Positions 32,239 through 40,980 of a stretch of DNA of 64,000 nt are shown one piece after another (position 1 is the stretch's first letter; each line of letters begins with the position of its first letter). Where the stretch lies: assembly GCF_024453815.1 (NCBI RefSeq), contig NZ_CP072934.1:1674001-1738000 (forward strand), written 5' to 3'. The notes below the pieces were generated by a model that saw only the letters and a list, made by a program, of their open reading frames with translations, had not been told where the DNA came from and did no database searches. The translations under genes and the position numbers were made by a program. Source of the DNA: Corynebacterium pseudogenitalium (GTDB taxonomy: Bacteria > Actinomycetota > Actinomycetes > Mycobacteriales > Mycobacteriaceae).

Positions 32239-33170
32239 ACGCCCCAGTCATGTTCTTCGGCGGGAAAGGTGGCGTCGGCAAGACGACCATCTCCGCCGCC
32301 ACAGCCGTGCGCCTCGCCGCGCGCCGCCACCGCGTCCTCTTAGTTTCAACGGACCCCGCACACAACCTCGGGCACATTTGGAACACCTCGCTTCACGACG
32401 CCCCCACCGCCCTCGAACCGAACCTCCACGCCATCGAGCTCGACCCAGCAACCATCACCGACCAGCACCTGCGTGCCGTCGGCGAATCGATGCGCGCCAT
32501 GATGCCCGAACGCCTCCACCGCGAAGTAGACCGCCACCTGGAGATGTCACGACACTCCCCCGGCATGCACGAGGCCGCCCTCCTCGAGCGCATCGCGGAC
32601 CTTGTCGCAGAGCGCGGCGACTACGACCACATTATCTTCGACACCGCCCCCTCCGGCCACACCTCCCGCCTCATGGCGCTCCCCGAGGTCATGGCCGCCT
32701 ACACCGACGGCCTCTTGGCCCGGCGCGATAAGTCCGATAAGTTCAGCGAGCTCGTCCGCGGGATGGGCGGCACTTCCGGGAACAGCGGCTCCCCTGTCGA
32801 CCGCCGCAACCAGCAGATCCGCTCCACACTGCTGAAGCGCCGCCGCAAGTTCGAGCGCCTGCGCACTGTCCTCACCGATCCCGCCCAGTGCGTCTTCCAC
32901 ATCGTGCTGACCGCGGAGCGCCTGCCGGTCATGGAGTCGATGGAGTTCTACGAGGAGCTCACGTCCCACGGCGTGCACGTCGGCGGGGCCGTGGTGAACC
33001 GCCGCACGCCAGATGAGGCCGGCTCTTTTTTGGCGGGACGCCGCGAGGTGGAAGCGCGAGCGCTGGAGCTGCTGGACCTGCCAGTGCCGATCCTTGAGCT
33101 TCCGTGGCTTCCGGGCGAAATTGGCACGCGGGGTGCGCTCGAGCAGATCGCTGGATTCCTCTCCACGTAG
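32229..33170 (+). CDS. ArsA/Get3-family ATPase
   Basis: A 313-residue soluble P-loop ATPase. The deviant Walker A is FFGGKGGVGKTTISAA, the A-loop/switch region is VSTDPAHNLGHIW, and switch II reads IIFDTAPSGHTSRLMALPEV. Like Get3 and ArsA it should work as a dimer that changes shape with ATP. It lacks an arsenite-type Cys trio and there is no arsenic gene nearby, so arsenite export is unlikely. Its overlap with the CC-star gene suggests it handles that protein or a metal or cofactor bound by its two cysteines, possibly for CstA. Confidence 0.9.
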   Translation: MLLDAPVMFFGGKGGVGKTTISAATAVRLAARRHRVLLVSTDPAHNLGHIWNTSLHDAPTALEPNLHAIELDPATITDQHLRAVGESMRAMMPERLHREVDRHLEMSRHSPGMHEAALLERIADLVAERGDYDHIIFDTAPSGHTSRLMALPEVMAAYTDGLLARRDKSDKFSELVRGMGGTSGNSGSPVDRRNQQIRSTLLKRRRKFERLRTVLTDPAQCVFHIVLTAERLPVMESMEFYEELTSHGVHVGGAVVNRRTPDEAGSFLAGRREVEARALELLDLPVPILELPWLPGEIGTRGALEQIAGFLST

Positions 33171-33185
33171 AGGTAGAAGGTGTCG

Positions 33186-33287
33186 TCTCGAGCGGAGTCG
33201 GAATTTTGTGAACAGATTTGCTTGTGTGATGAGTCACAAAAACTGCACTTTTGTTCACGATTTCCCGAATAATCTCGCGAGGCATAC
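33186..33287 (+). repeat. R2 palindromic repeat, copy c
   Basis: Same orientation and outline as copy b: CTCGAGCGGAGTCGGAATTT, TGTGAACAGATTTGC, a loop, TGTTCACGATTTCCCGAATA and ATCTCGCGAGGCAT. It fills the space between the converging arsA-like gene and dgt and may end both transcripts. Confidence 0.88.
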
Positions 33288-33289
33288 CT

Positions 33290-34549
33290 CTAGTAGAAGC
33301 CGTCGAATGCGGCGGCCTTCTTCGCGGTGCGCTCGAGGCGCGACTCCGTCATCGAAGCGATCTGGTCCACGATGACGCGCTCGCGCTCCAGATCTGTCTC
33401 GGCGGCCTCGAACCACTGCTGGAACATTGTGTCCAGGGTGCCCGGCGCGCCGGCGCGCAGGTACTCGTGGACGTGGAAGATGCGGTCGCGTTGCCGGTCC
33501 TGGCGAGCGAGGTGCGCGGGCTCGTCCATCACATAGAGCACGGCGACGGTCTTGAGAAGACGGACCTCTGCCTCCACGTCAGGCGGGACCACGAGGTTGC
33601 CGTGCTGTCTGCCCAGCACGTTGTTTGCTTCGTCGGTGAGCGTGGCCTGCGTGACCCCACCGACGTAACGGCCCACCAGCTCCGAGGTCAGCGCTTTGAG
33701 TTGGGTCCAGGACTGGAGAGTGAAGTCGAAGTCGGCGGCTGCGGCGATGGCTGGCAAGGCGCGGAGGCGGTCGGCGGCGTCGATGAGGGAGTCGGCGGTG
33801 CCGCCAAACGCGGCGGCACCTTTCTCGGCGAGGGCGGCGAGCTCGACGAAGTCCCAAAGGACCTGCAGTGACACGCGCGAGGAGACGATGCCGTCCTCGA
33901 CGTCGTGGACGGAGTAGGCGATGTCGTCGGAAAAGTCCATGACTTGGGCTTCCATGGGTGGGCGCGAATCGGTGTGTCCGGCGCGCGCCCAGGCGAGGAC
34001 GTCGGCGTCTTCGTCGTAGGCGGAGTATTTGCGGTTGACTGTGCCGTCGGGGTTGGTGCGGGTCCACGGGTATTTGGTGGCGGCGTCGAGGCTGGCGCGG
34101 GTGAGGTTGAGGCCGTAGGTGGTGGCGTCGATAATTATTTTTGGTTCGAGGCGCGCGAGAATGCGCAGGGTTTGTGCGTTGCCTTCGAAGCCGCAGGGGG
34201 CGGCTTCGTTGAGGGCGTTTTCGCCGTTGTGGCCGTAGGGCGGGTGGCCGATATCGTGGGTGAGGCCGGCCATTTCGCATAGGTCGGGGTGGAGGCCGAG
34301 TCCGGTGCCGATGCCGCGCGCGATCTGTGCGACTTCCAGCGAGTGGGTCAGGCGTGTGCGGGGCGTGTCTCCGTCGCGGGGGCCGACGACTTGGGTTTTG
34401 TCGGCGAGGCGGCGCAGTGCCGCGGAGTGGAGGACGCGGGCACGGTCGCGGGCAAACGCGTCGCGGGTGTCCGCCTGGGGCGCGGTTTGGGCGCCTTTTG
34501 CGGCTTCGGGGGCGCGGCGTTCGACGTCTGCGGCGTTATAGGTGTACAC
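33290..34549 (-). CDS. dgt: Deoxyguanosinetriphosphate triphosphohydrolase
   Basis: A 419-residue HD-domain dNTPase that releases triphosphate from dGTP. Motifs: RDRARVLHSAALRRLADKTQ, DTPRTRLTHSLEVAQIARG with the first His, and LTHDIGHPPYGHNGE with the HD pair and following His, then VMDFSDDIAYSVHDVEDG. The start is placed at GTG 34549: TACGCT lies eight bases upstream on this strand, giving a leaderless transcript, whereas the in-frame ATG codons further up (34603, 34621) run into the divergent promoter and gene. Confidence 0.93.
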   Translation of the reverse strand: MYTYNAADVERRAPEAAKGAQTAPQADTRDAFARDRARVLHSAALRRLADKTQVVGPRDGDTPRTRLTHSLEVAQIARGIGTGLGLHPDLCEMAGLTHDIGHPPYGHNGENALNEAAPCGFEGNAQTLRILARLEPKIIIDATTYGLNLTRASLDAATKYPWTRTNPDGTVNRKYSAYDEDADVLAWARAGHTDSRPPMEAQVMDFSDDIAYSVHDVEDGIVSSRVSLQVLWDFVELAALAEKGAAAFGGTADSLIDAADRLRALPAIAAAADFDFTLQSWTQLKALTSELVGRYVGGVTQATLTDEANNVLGRQHGNLVVPPDVEAEVRLLKTVAVLYVMDEPAHLARQDRQRDRIFHVHEYLRAGAPGTLDTMFQQWFEAAETDLERERVIVDQIASMTESRLERTAKKAAAFDGFY

Positions 34550-34607
34550 GTCTACTGAGCGTAAACGTTTCCGGCACGTTTCTGTGTGAGCGACTACCCT
34601 CATTGGC

Positions 34608-36635
34608 ATGACTAAGCGCAATTACCGTCTCTTGGCCGCTGCCCCGCTGTTTGTTGGGGGCGCGTTGCTGGCCGTCGCTCCGGTGGCGCAGGCTGCAGCG
34701 CCGTCCGTGTCTGTGCTGGCACTTCAGCCCAGCTTATTGACGACGCCAGTCACCGACGAAGCTGGCGTCCTGACCGCTGGGGAGGTCTCCCAGGTTGAGG
34801 ACGCTATCGCGCAGGTCAGCGCGCAGAAGGGTCGCTCGGTGCGGGTGGTGTTCCTAGATTCCTTTGAGGGAACGCCGCCGTCGGAGTGGACGGAGGACGC
34901 GGTGCGGGCCAACGGGCCGAACACGGCAGTCATCGCGATTTCGCCGAATGAGCGCGCCTACAGCGTGACTACTGGCGAGCAGTGGTCGTCAGCGGAGGCG
35001 GACGCGATTGACCAGGCTGCGTACGCGAGGTTGGTGCAGTCTGACTGGGCGGGTGCCGCGCTGGCCGCGGTTGAGGCGGCCGGCAGCGCTAGTGCTGGTT
35101 CGGGCGGCACGGGTTCGGGCTCAGGTGGCGGCGAGGCGACCGGCCTGATTGCTGGCGGTGCCGGGCTCGCCGCGGTTGCTGGTGGCGGGTACTGGGCTGT
35201 GTCGCGTCGTAAGAACAAGCAGCACCGGGAGGCGCAGGTGGCGTCGGCACGCGAGCTGGCACCCGGCGATGCGGATTCGTTGAACCGCCTGCCTACCGCC
35301 ACCCTGGACGCGGTGGCGCAGGAGACGCTCGTCGCCGCTGACGAATCCGTACAGCAGGGTCAGGAGGAGCTGCGCCTGGCTACCTCCGAGTTCGGCGCGG
35401 ACCGCGTGCGGCCGTTTACTGCCGCGATGAACTCGGCGACCACCGCCTTGCAGCGCGCGTTTCGCACCCAGCAGGCGCTGCACGACGCCATCCCGGAGAC
35501 CGAGCCGGAGCGGCGCGCCATGCTCATCGACATCATTACGTCTGCCCGCACGGCTGAGGCGTCGCTGCGCGCGAAGACGGAGGAGTTCAACTCGATGCGC
35601 GGTGTGCTGATGCGCGCGCCGGAGGAGATCGAGAAGGTGATGCAGCGCACCGTGGATCTGCGCTCGCGGCTGGAGCCTGCGAAGCAGCAGCTGGTGGCGC
35701 TGCGGGAGCAGTACCCCGCCCAGATGCTGCACTCCATCGACGGCAACGTGGAGCTCGCCGCCGAGTCTCTCGACGAGGCCGAGGCGCAGTTGGACAAGGC
35801 CCGCGGTCTTGCCGCGCGTCCGGCCGGTGAGCAGGGCCCGCTTCTCGACGTCCTCTCCGCCGCCACCCGCGCCGTCGAACTTTCCGACCATAACTTGTCC
35901 GCCATCGAACACGCCGACGCGAACATCCGGACAGCGAAGGAGAACCTGTCCTCGCTCATCCAGGAAATCCGCGACGAGATCGAGCAGATCGCGCAGCTCA
36001 AGGGGGCACGCGAACAGGGTGCCGACATTGACGTGACCGCCCTCGACCGCGTCACCGCGACCGCCCGCGAGGCCATCGCCAACATCGGCGACCGCAACAC
36101 CACCGACCCACTGAGCCTGTACGCCGACTTGAGCGACGTGGACGCCCAGCTCGACGCAGAAATCGAACGCGCCGAGGGCGCCGCCCACGACCAGTCGCGG
36201 GCGCTGACCATGTTCGACCAGCAGATGCAGGTGGCCACCACCCAGATCCAGTCCGCCGAGGACATGATTCGTTCCCGCGGCCGCATCATCAGCTCGCAGC
36301 CGCGCACCCTGCTGGCCCAGGCACAGCGCGAGTACGCGGAGGCCCAGCAGCGCCGCACCAGCAACACCCGCGAGGCCATCGAGTACGCCCGCCAGGCAAC
36401 CACCACCGCGCGTCGCGCGATCCAGGCCGCCAAGGACGACTTGGATCAGTACCGCCGCGCCCAAGCCCGCGATACCGCGAACTCCATGGCGCAGGCCGTG
36501 CTGTGGGGCTCGATCCTGTCCGGCGGCGGCAACCGCGGGGGCGGCTTCGGGGGCGGAGGATTCGGTGGAGGCGGCGGCTTCTCCGGTGGCGGCGGTGGCG
36601 GCGGCGGGATGAACACCCGCGGCGGCACTTTCTAA
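34608..36635 (+). CDS. Exported TPM-domain protein with coiled coil and Gly-rich tail
   Basis: A 675-residue protein. It has a signal peptide (LLAAAPLFVGGALLAVAPVA, cleavage near AQA), then a TPM domain at about 45-155 (VTDEAGVLTAGEVSQVEDAI ... ISPNERAYSVTTG), a Gly/Ser linker and one membrane segment near 180-200 (GLIAGGAGLAAVAGGGYWAV). A long helical, coiled-coil region follows (about 210-620), and the C-terminus is Gly-rich (FGGGGFGGGGGFSGGGG). The TPM domain would face outside and the coiled coil inside. Phosphatase activity is known for some TPM domains; its job here is unknown. TACCCT seven bases before the ATG suggests a leaderless mRNA. Confidence 0.85.
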   Translation: MTKRNYRLLAAAPLFVGGALLAVAPVAQAAAPSVSVLALQPSLLTTPVTDEAGVLTAGEVSQVEDAIAQVSAQKGRSVRVVFLDSFEGTPPSEWTEDAVRANGPNTAVIAISPNERAYSVTTGEQWSSAEADAIDQAAYARLVQSDWAGAALAAVEAAGSASAGSGGTGSGSGGGEATGLIAGGAGLAAVAGGGYWAVSRRKNKQHREAQVASARELAPGDADSLNRLPTATLDAVAQETLVAADESVQQGQEELRLATSEFGADRVRPFTAAMNSATTALQRAFRTQQALHDAIPETEPERRAMLIDIITSARTAEASLRAKTEEFNSMRGVLMRAPEEIEKVMQRTVDLRSRLEPAKQQLVALREQYPAQMLHSIDGNVELAAESLDEAEAQLDKARGLAARPAGEQGPLLDVLSAATRAVELSDHNLSAIEHADANIRTAKENLSSLIQEIRDEIEQIAQLKGAREQGADIDVTALDRVTATAREAIANIGDRNTTDPLSLYADLSDVDAQLDAEIERAEGAAHDQSRALTMFDQQMQVATTQIQSAEDMIRSRGRIISSQPRTLLAQAQREYAEAQQRRTSNTREAIEYARQATTTARRAIQAAKDDLDQYRRAQARDTANSMAQAVLWGSILSGGGNRGGGFGGGGFGGGGGFSGGGGGGGGMNTRGGTF

Positions 36636-36639
36636 CCGG

Positions 36640-37065
36640 CTAGTAGCGCAGCCTACGCGTGGGCGTATCCACGTACGTGAGCGCCCACGTTATAAACAGC
36701 AGGTCCCCCACGAGCGCCTCGGAGGCGCAGTCCCCTAGAACGGTCACCTCCAACTCACCGTTGAGGTGGCCGTTTGTCGTTGCGACGGTGGTGCCGCGGG
36801 CGTCGATAATGTCGCGGCGGCGCCCCCGGGTCCTGCGCACCGTGTAAGGCCTGCCGCCGCATTCGGCGGTGTAGCGCGCCACGGTCAGGCTGGTCTTGCG
36901 CAGCTGGTAGCGCTGGCCGCGCTCGTCGACTGCACGCAGGGACGCGGGGGACGTCGACACCATGGTGATGCGGTGGCCGTCCGCGGTGATCGTGGCGCCC
37001 TCCAGGGTTGCCACCGTCGCATCGGTTCCTTCGAGCGCCGCACCGCGCCACCACACCGTGGTCAT
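36640..37065 (-). CDS. Hypothetical protein (141 aa)
   Basis: The ATG at 37065 shares bases with the stop of the gene upstream (TAATG), so translation is coupled; the longer frame to 37173 is unlikely. The protein is beta-rich (MTTVWWRGAALEGTDATVAT, VARYTAECGGRPYTVRR) with a basic patch RRTRGRRRD and a hydrophobic stretch LVGDLLFITWALTYV near the end. The alternation of short strands resembles the scramblase/LURP-like proteins, as in its neighbour, but I cannot place it in a family. Confidence 0.6.
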   Translation of the reverse strand: MTTVWWRGAALEGTDATVATLEGATITADGHRITMVSTSPASLRAVDERGQRYQLRKTSLTVARYTAECGGRPYTVRRTRGRRRDIIDARGTTVATTNGHLNGELEVTVLGDCASEALVGDLLFITWALTYVDTPTRRLRY

Positions 37066-37571
37066 TAGAGGAACATCACCAGCACGATGATTCCCGAGAA
37101 CAGCAACAGCGTGCCGATCAGAGCGTTCGAAATCCCGAGCTTCTTCGCCTCCAGGACCTCGCGGCTTACCCACGCCAACCCCGCCACATCAGTGGCAGGC
37201 AGGGTGGTCTCGCCCTCAAACTCGAGGATTGCTTTGCGCACCCCGTTGTGGTCCTGGGTGAACTGCGCGACCTTCTCGCCGGCGGCGTCGTTGACCACCC
37301 AGTTCTTGCCCCACTCGTTGACCAGCACGTAGGAGCGCTCCCCGATGTGTACAGGGATCTCCTTCGCGCGTGCCAAGGAAGCGGTGGCTTCCACCACTGT
37401 CTCACCGTTACACTTCGCCACCGCGCCGGACTCAGGGGCGACCAGCAGGTCCCACTGCTGCCCGCCCACCGTTGCGGACTCGTGCGTGAACTCGCCGAGT
37501 ACCTCCGGGCCGGCCTCAGCCAACAGCTTCGGGGCGTCGCGCTGCGTGCGGTCCCAGCTTACGTAATGCAT
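37065..37571 (-). CDS. Hypothetical protein with C-terminal membrane anchor (168 aa)
   Basis: A beta-rich domain of about 140 residues (VNEWGKNWVVNDAAGEKVAQ, LEFEGETTLPATDVAGLAWV) is followed by one C-terminal membrane helix (NALIGTLLLFSGIIVLVMFL), so it looks like a tail-anchored protein. The domain pattern recalls LURP-one/scramblase-like folds. It is coupled to the 141-residue gene downstream; both are read away from glyS, which lies 12 bases upstream on the same strand. Function unknown. Confidence 0.62.
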   Translation of the reverse strand: MHYVSWDRTQRDAPKLLAEAGPEVLGEFTHESATVGGQQWDLLVAPESGAVAKCNGETVVEATASLARAKEIPVHIGERSYVLVNEWGKNWVVNDAAGEKVAQFTQDHNGVRKAILEFEGETTLPATDVAGLAWVSREVLEAKKLGISNALIGTLLLFSGIIVLVMFL

Positions 37572-37583
37572 GGCGAGTGCCCC

Positions 37584-38966
37584 CTAGCAGCCGATCAGGC
37601 GGGTAGCCAGGTATGCCTCGAGCTCGTCGATCTTGACGCGCTCCTGCTCCATCGTGTCACGCTCGCGGACGGTCACGGCGCCATCCTCAAGCGAGTCGAA
37701 GTCGAAGGTCACGCAGAACGGCGTACCGGTCTCGTCCTGGCGGCGGTAGCGGCGGCCGATCGCGCCGGAGGTATCGAAGTCGACGTTCCAGTGCTGGCGC
37801 AGCTTCGCGGCGAGCTCCTCAGCGGGCTCGGCAAGCTCGGACTTCTTGGACAGCGGCAGCACAGCAACCTTCACCGGCGCCAGGCGGCGATCCAGCTTCA
37901 GCACCACGCGGGTATCCGTGCCACCCTTGGCGTTCGGGGCTTCTTCCTCATGGTAGGCGTCGACAAGGAAGGCCATCATCGCACGGCCAAGGCCAGCGGC
38001 TGGCTCGATGCAGTACGGCGTCCAGCGCTCGTTTGCTGCCTGGTCGAAGTAGGACAGGTCCTCGCCGGACTTCTCGGAGTGCGTGCGCAGGTCGTAGTCC
38101 GTGCGGTTCGCGATGCCCTCGAGCTCGCCCCACTTGGAGCCGGTGAAGTTGTAGGCGTACTCGATGTCGACAGTGCGCTTCGAGTAGTGCGACAGCTTCT
38201 CCTTCGGGTGCTCGTACAAGCGCAGATTATCCGGGTTAACGCCCAGGTCGATGTACCACTGCAGGCGGTTATCAATCCAGTACTGGTGCCATTCTTCGTC
38301 CTCACCCGGCTTGACGAAGAACTCCATCTCCATCTGCTCAAACTCGCGGGTACGGAAAATGAAGTTGCCCGGCGTGATCTCGTTGCGGAAGGACTTACCA
38401 ATGTTGGCGATGCCGAACGGCGGCTTCAGACGCGCGGACGTCATCACATTCTTAAAGTTCACGAAGATGCCCTGCGCCGTCTCCGGGCGCATGTAGTGCA
38501 GGCCCTCCTTGTCGTCGACCGGGCCGAGGTACGTCTTCATCAGGCCCGAGAACTCACGCGGCTCAGTCCAGTTGCCCGGCTGGCCCGTCTCCGGGTCCTT
38601 GATGTCAGCCAAGCCGTTTACTGGCGGGTGGCCGTGCTTCTCCTCGTAGGCCTCCAGCAGGTGGTCCGCACGGTAGCGCTTGTTGGTGTACAGCGACTCC
38701 ACCAGCGGGTCCGTGAACACCTCCACGTGGCCCGAAGCCTCCCACACCTGACGCGGCAGAATAATCGACGTATCCACGCCGACCGTATCCTTCCGGGACT
38801 GCACCATGTGCTTCCACCACTGGCGCTTAATGTTTTCCTTCAGCTCGACACCGAGCGGACCGTAGTCCCATGCAGAACGCGTACCGCCGTAAATTTCACC
38901 GGCCGGGTACACAAGGCCACGGCGCTTGCAAAGGTTAACAACGGTATCGATCTTGCTGGCTGACAT
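37584..38966 (-). CDS. glyS: Glycyl-tRNA synthetase (alpha2 type)
   Basis: A 460-residue class II synthetase that charges tRNA-Gly. Class II motif 2 is [23 protein letters not shown] near 205 (here given by key parts FRNEI and [11 protein letters not shown]), motif 3 appears in the [15 protein letters not shown] segment, and the N-terminus [20 protein letters not shown] is the usual one. The anticodon-binding domain occupies the last 110 residues. ATG 38966 is chosen because GAGGAG stands six bases before it. There is no T-box leader in the short gap to the divergent zur gene. Confidence 0.96.
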   Translation of the reverse strand: MSASKIDTVVNLCKRRGLVYPAGEIYGGTRSAWDYGPLGVELKENIKRQWWKHMVQSRKDTVGVDTSIILPRQVWEASGHVEVFTDPLVESLYTNKRYRADHLLEAYEEKHGHPPVNGLADIKDPETGQPGNWTEPREFSGLMKTYLGPVDDKEGLHYMRPETAQGIFVNFKNVMTSARLKPPFGIANIGKSFRNEITPGNFIFRTREFEQMEMEFFVKPGEDEEWHQYWIDNRLQWYIDLGVNPDNLRLYEHPKEKLSHYSKRTVDIEYAYNFTGSKWGELEGIANRTDYDLRTHSEKSGEDLSYFDQAANERWTPYCIEPAAGLGRAMMAFLVDAYHEEEAPNAKGGTDTRVVLKLDRRLAPVKVAVLPLSKKSELAEPAEELAAKLRQHWNVDFDTSGAIGRRYRRQDETGTPFCVTFDFDSLEDGAVTVRERDTMEQERVKIDELEAYLATRLIGC

Positions 38967-39080
38967 GAACACTCCTCATATATGGGTGATGCAAAAACTA
39001 CCCGCTTAGTGTAGCCAATCCCCCAGACACTTAGCATCTACCCCACCACATTGGCGCCGTCCGCTACTCTGGGACGCACT

Positions 39081-39497
39081 ATGCCAAGCTCGAATAACCC
39101 CGTCAGGAAACTCGGCCCGCGCATGACCCGCCAGCGCCAGGCCGTCGTGGACGCGCTGAAAGACATTGACAAGTTCAGCCCCGCCAAAGACATCCACGCA
39201 GCGCTAGTCGACCGCAACGAGCAAGTCGGTCTCACCACCGTCTACCGCACGTTGCAGGGGCTCGCAGAAATCGGCGCCGTTGACGTCATCCAAAGCCCAG
39301 AGGGCGAAACCCTCTACCGGCACTGCCTCACCGAGCACCACCACCATCACCTCGTGTGCGTCAAGTGCGGCACCAGCGAGGAGATCGAAGGCGGCCCCGT
39401 CGAGTCCTGGGCTGAGGCCACCGCCAAAGAGCACGGCTTCACGCTCGTCGCCCACGAAGCAGAAATCTACGGCATCTGCAGCACCTGCCAGGCCTAA
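39081..39497 (+). CDS. zur: Fur-family zinc uptake regulator (Zur-like)
   Basis: A 138-residue Fur-family repressor. The winged helix is [20 protein letters not shown] ... [17 protein letters not shown], and the metal region is [20 protein letters not shown] with ICSTCQA at the end, giving the two CxxC pairs of the structural zinc site. Its place next to glyS and uppS is that of zur in corynebacteria, although the ArsR-type gene found there in C. glutamicum is missing. TACTCT ten bases before the ATG suggests a leaderless or nearly leaderless mRNA. Confidence 0.9.
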   Translation: MPSSNNPVRKLGPRMTRQRQAVVDALKDIDKFSPAKDIHAALVDRNEQVGLTTVYRTLQGLAEIGAVDVIQSPEGETLYRHCLTEHHHHHLVCVKCGTSEEIEGGPVESWAEATAKEHGFTLVAHEAEIYGICSTCQA

Positions 39498-40243
39498 TCA
39501 AACTTATCGACGGCCCCTCCGAACCTCCTGTCCCGCTTCGCATACTCGTACACGGCGTCGAACATGTCGTCCTTAGTGAAGTCCGGGAAAAGCTTATCCT
39601 GGTAGACCATCTCCGCGTACGCCGACTGCCACAGCAAGAAGTTCGACGTCCGCTTCTCCCCACTCGGCCGCAAGAACAGGTCCACGTCCGGCATATCCGG
39701 CCGGTACATATACTTCGCGAACGTTTTCTCCGTAATATCCCCAGGCGCAATCTTGCCGTCCCGAGCGTCCTTGGCAAGCTGGCGGGCGCCGTCGATAATC
39801 TCGGCGCGACCACCGTAATTGATGCACATCGCAAGTGTGAGCCCCGTGTTGTCCTGCGTGAGCTCCTCAGCGGCCTCGAGCTCGCGTAGCACCGAGCGCC
39901 ACAGCCGCGGGCGGCGCCCCGCCCACACGATGCGCACGTTCTTCTCGTGCAGCTCCTCGCGCTGGCGGTGCAACACATCGCGCGAAAAGCCCATGATGAA
40001 CCGCACCTCCGAGGCCGCGCGGCGCCAGTTCTCCGTCGAGAACGCGTACGCCGACAGCCACTCCACCGACCCCATCTCAATGCAGGCATCCACGCAGTCC
40101 AGCAGCACCGCCTCACCGCGCTTGTGGCCCTCGGTGCGCTTCATGCCGCGCTCCTGCGCCCACCTGCCGTTACCGTCCATCACCAACGCGATATGACGAG
40201 GAATAAACTCCGGGGAAATCTGCGGTCTGCTCATGGGAAACAT
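39494..40243 (-). CDS. uppS: Isoprenyl diphosphate synthase (undecaprenyl/decaprenyl type, UppS)
   Basis: About 249 residues of a Z-type prenyltransferase that makes the lipid carrier for wall polymers. Signatures: [20 protein letters not shown] with the catalytic Asp, [30 protein letters not shown], and [19 protein letters not shown] near the C-terminus. ATG 40243 overlaps the recO stop (TAATG); ATG 40234 three codons later is also possible. It is the third gene of the era-recO-uppS operon and overlaps the converging zur by four bases. Confidence 0.94.
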   Translation of the reverse strand: MFPMSRPQISPEFIPRHIALVMDGNGRWAQERGMKRTEGHKRGEAVLLDCVDACIEMGSVEWLSAYAFSTENWRRAASEVRFIMGFSRDVLHRQREELHEKNVRIVWAGRRPRLWRSVLRELEAAEELTQDNTGLTLAMCINYGGRAEIIDGARQLAKDARDGKIAPGDITEKTFAKYMYRPDMPDVDLFLRPSGEKRTSNFLLWQSAYAEMVYQDKLFPDFTKDDMFDAVYEYAKRDRRFGGAVDKFD

Positions 40244-40980
40244 TATGCCTGCTTCATCACTCGCAAACTTGTTAACCCCGCCCCCAAATAAAACTGCAGG
40301 TGAGCAGACGTCGCCCGGTGCACCTGCTCCGCGAACTCCTCCGAACACACATGGTCATGCTCCAACAGCCACATCGAATGCAGCACCTCCGGGTCCACAT
40401 CCATCGCCCCCGGCGGCCTGCACAGCGTGCACACCGCGCCGCCAGCCGCCGCGTGAAACGCCTTATGCGGCCCCGGCGCCTGACAGTTCGCGCAGTTAAA
40501 CAGGCTCATCTTCCAGCCCGCGTGCGCCGCCGCCTTCAACAAAAACGCGTCCAGCACCAAGGTCGGGTGCGTCGGCGACTGCAGACGCTCAAAGCCCTCC
40601 TGCAGCAGCGCAAATAACTCCGGATCCTCCTGGTCAAAGGACAGCTTCTCCGCAGCCTCCAACATCGCGCAACCCGCCGCGTACCTATCGAAGTCATCAA
40701 TGATCGCGTGACCATAAAACGCGACGGTATCGGCGCTAGTGATCGTCGATAAGCCTCTGCCCGGATAAACCTGCACATCCACCTCGACGAACGGCTGCAA
40801 GCGCGACCCGAACCGCGACCGCGCCTTGCGCACCCCCTTCGCCACACCCCGCACCAAGCCATGATCGCGCGTCAACAACACAACAACGCGATCCGCCTCC
40901 CCGAAATCGTACGTGCGCACCACAAACGCACGATCACGCCACGACGGCCTCCCCGCGCCGCGACCTCTCCTAGAAGCCAA
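40243..40980 (-). CDS. recO: DNA repair protein RecO
   Basis: A 245-residue RecO of usual length. The N-terminal OB fold begins [19 protein letters not shown] and continues [19 protein letters not shown]; a helical domain follows, and four cysteines (CANC ... CTLC) form the zinc site near 165-190. It loads RecA on SSB-coated DNA together with RecR in the RecFOR pathway. It overlaps era by 11 bases upstream and uppS downstream. Confidence 0.93.
   Translation of the reverse strand: MASRRGRGAGRPSWRDRAFVVRTYDFGEADRVVVLLTRDHGLVRGVAKGVRKARSRFGSRLQPFVEVDVQVYPGRGLSTITSADTVAFYGHAIIDDFDRYAAGCAMLEAAEKLSFDQEDPELFALLQEGFERLQSPTHPTLVLDAFLLKAAAHAGWKMSLFNCANCQAPGPHKAFHAAAGGAVCTLCRPPGAMDVDPEVLHSMWLLEHDHVCSEEFAEQVHRATSAHLQFYLGAGLTSLRVMKQA

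Noticed and set aside
32229..33170. Arsenite-efflux ATPase of an ars operon
   Set aside because: No arsB, arsR or arsC is near, and no Cys trio for arsenite is visible; the operon partner is cstA.
37008..38963. Long open frame of 651 codons opposite glyS
   Set aside because: Shadow of glyS; the composition is biased and no start site or family is evident.
38967..39080. T-box riboswitch before glyS
   Set aside because: The gap to zur is only about 115 bases and contains no antiterminator-like stem or TGGNACCGCG box.
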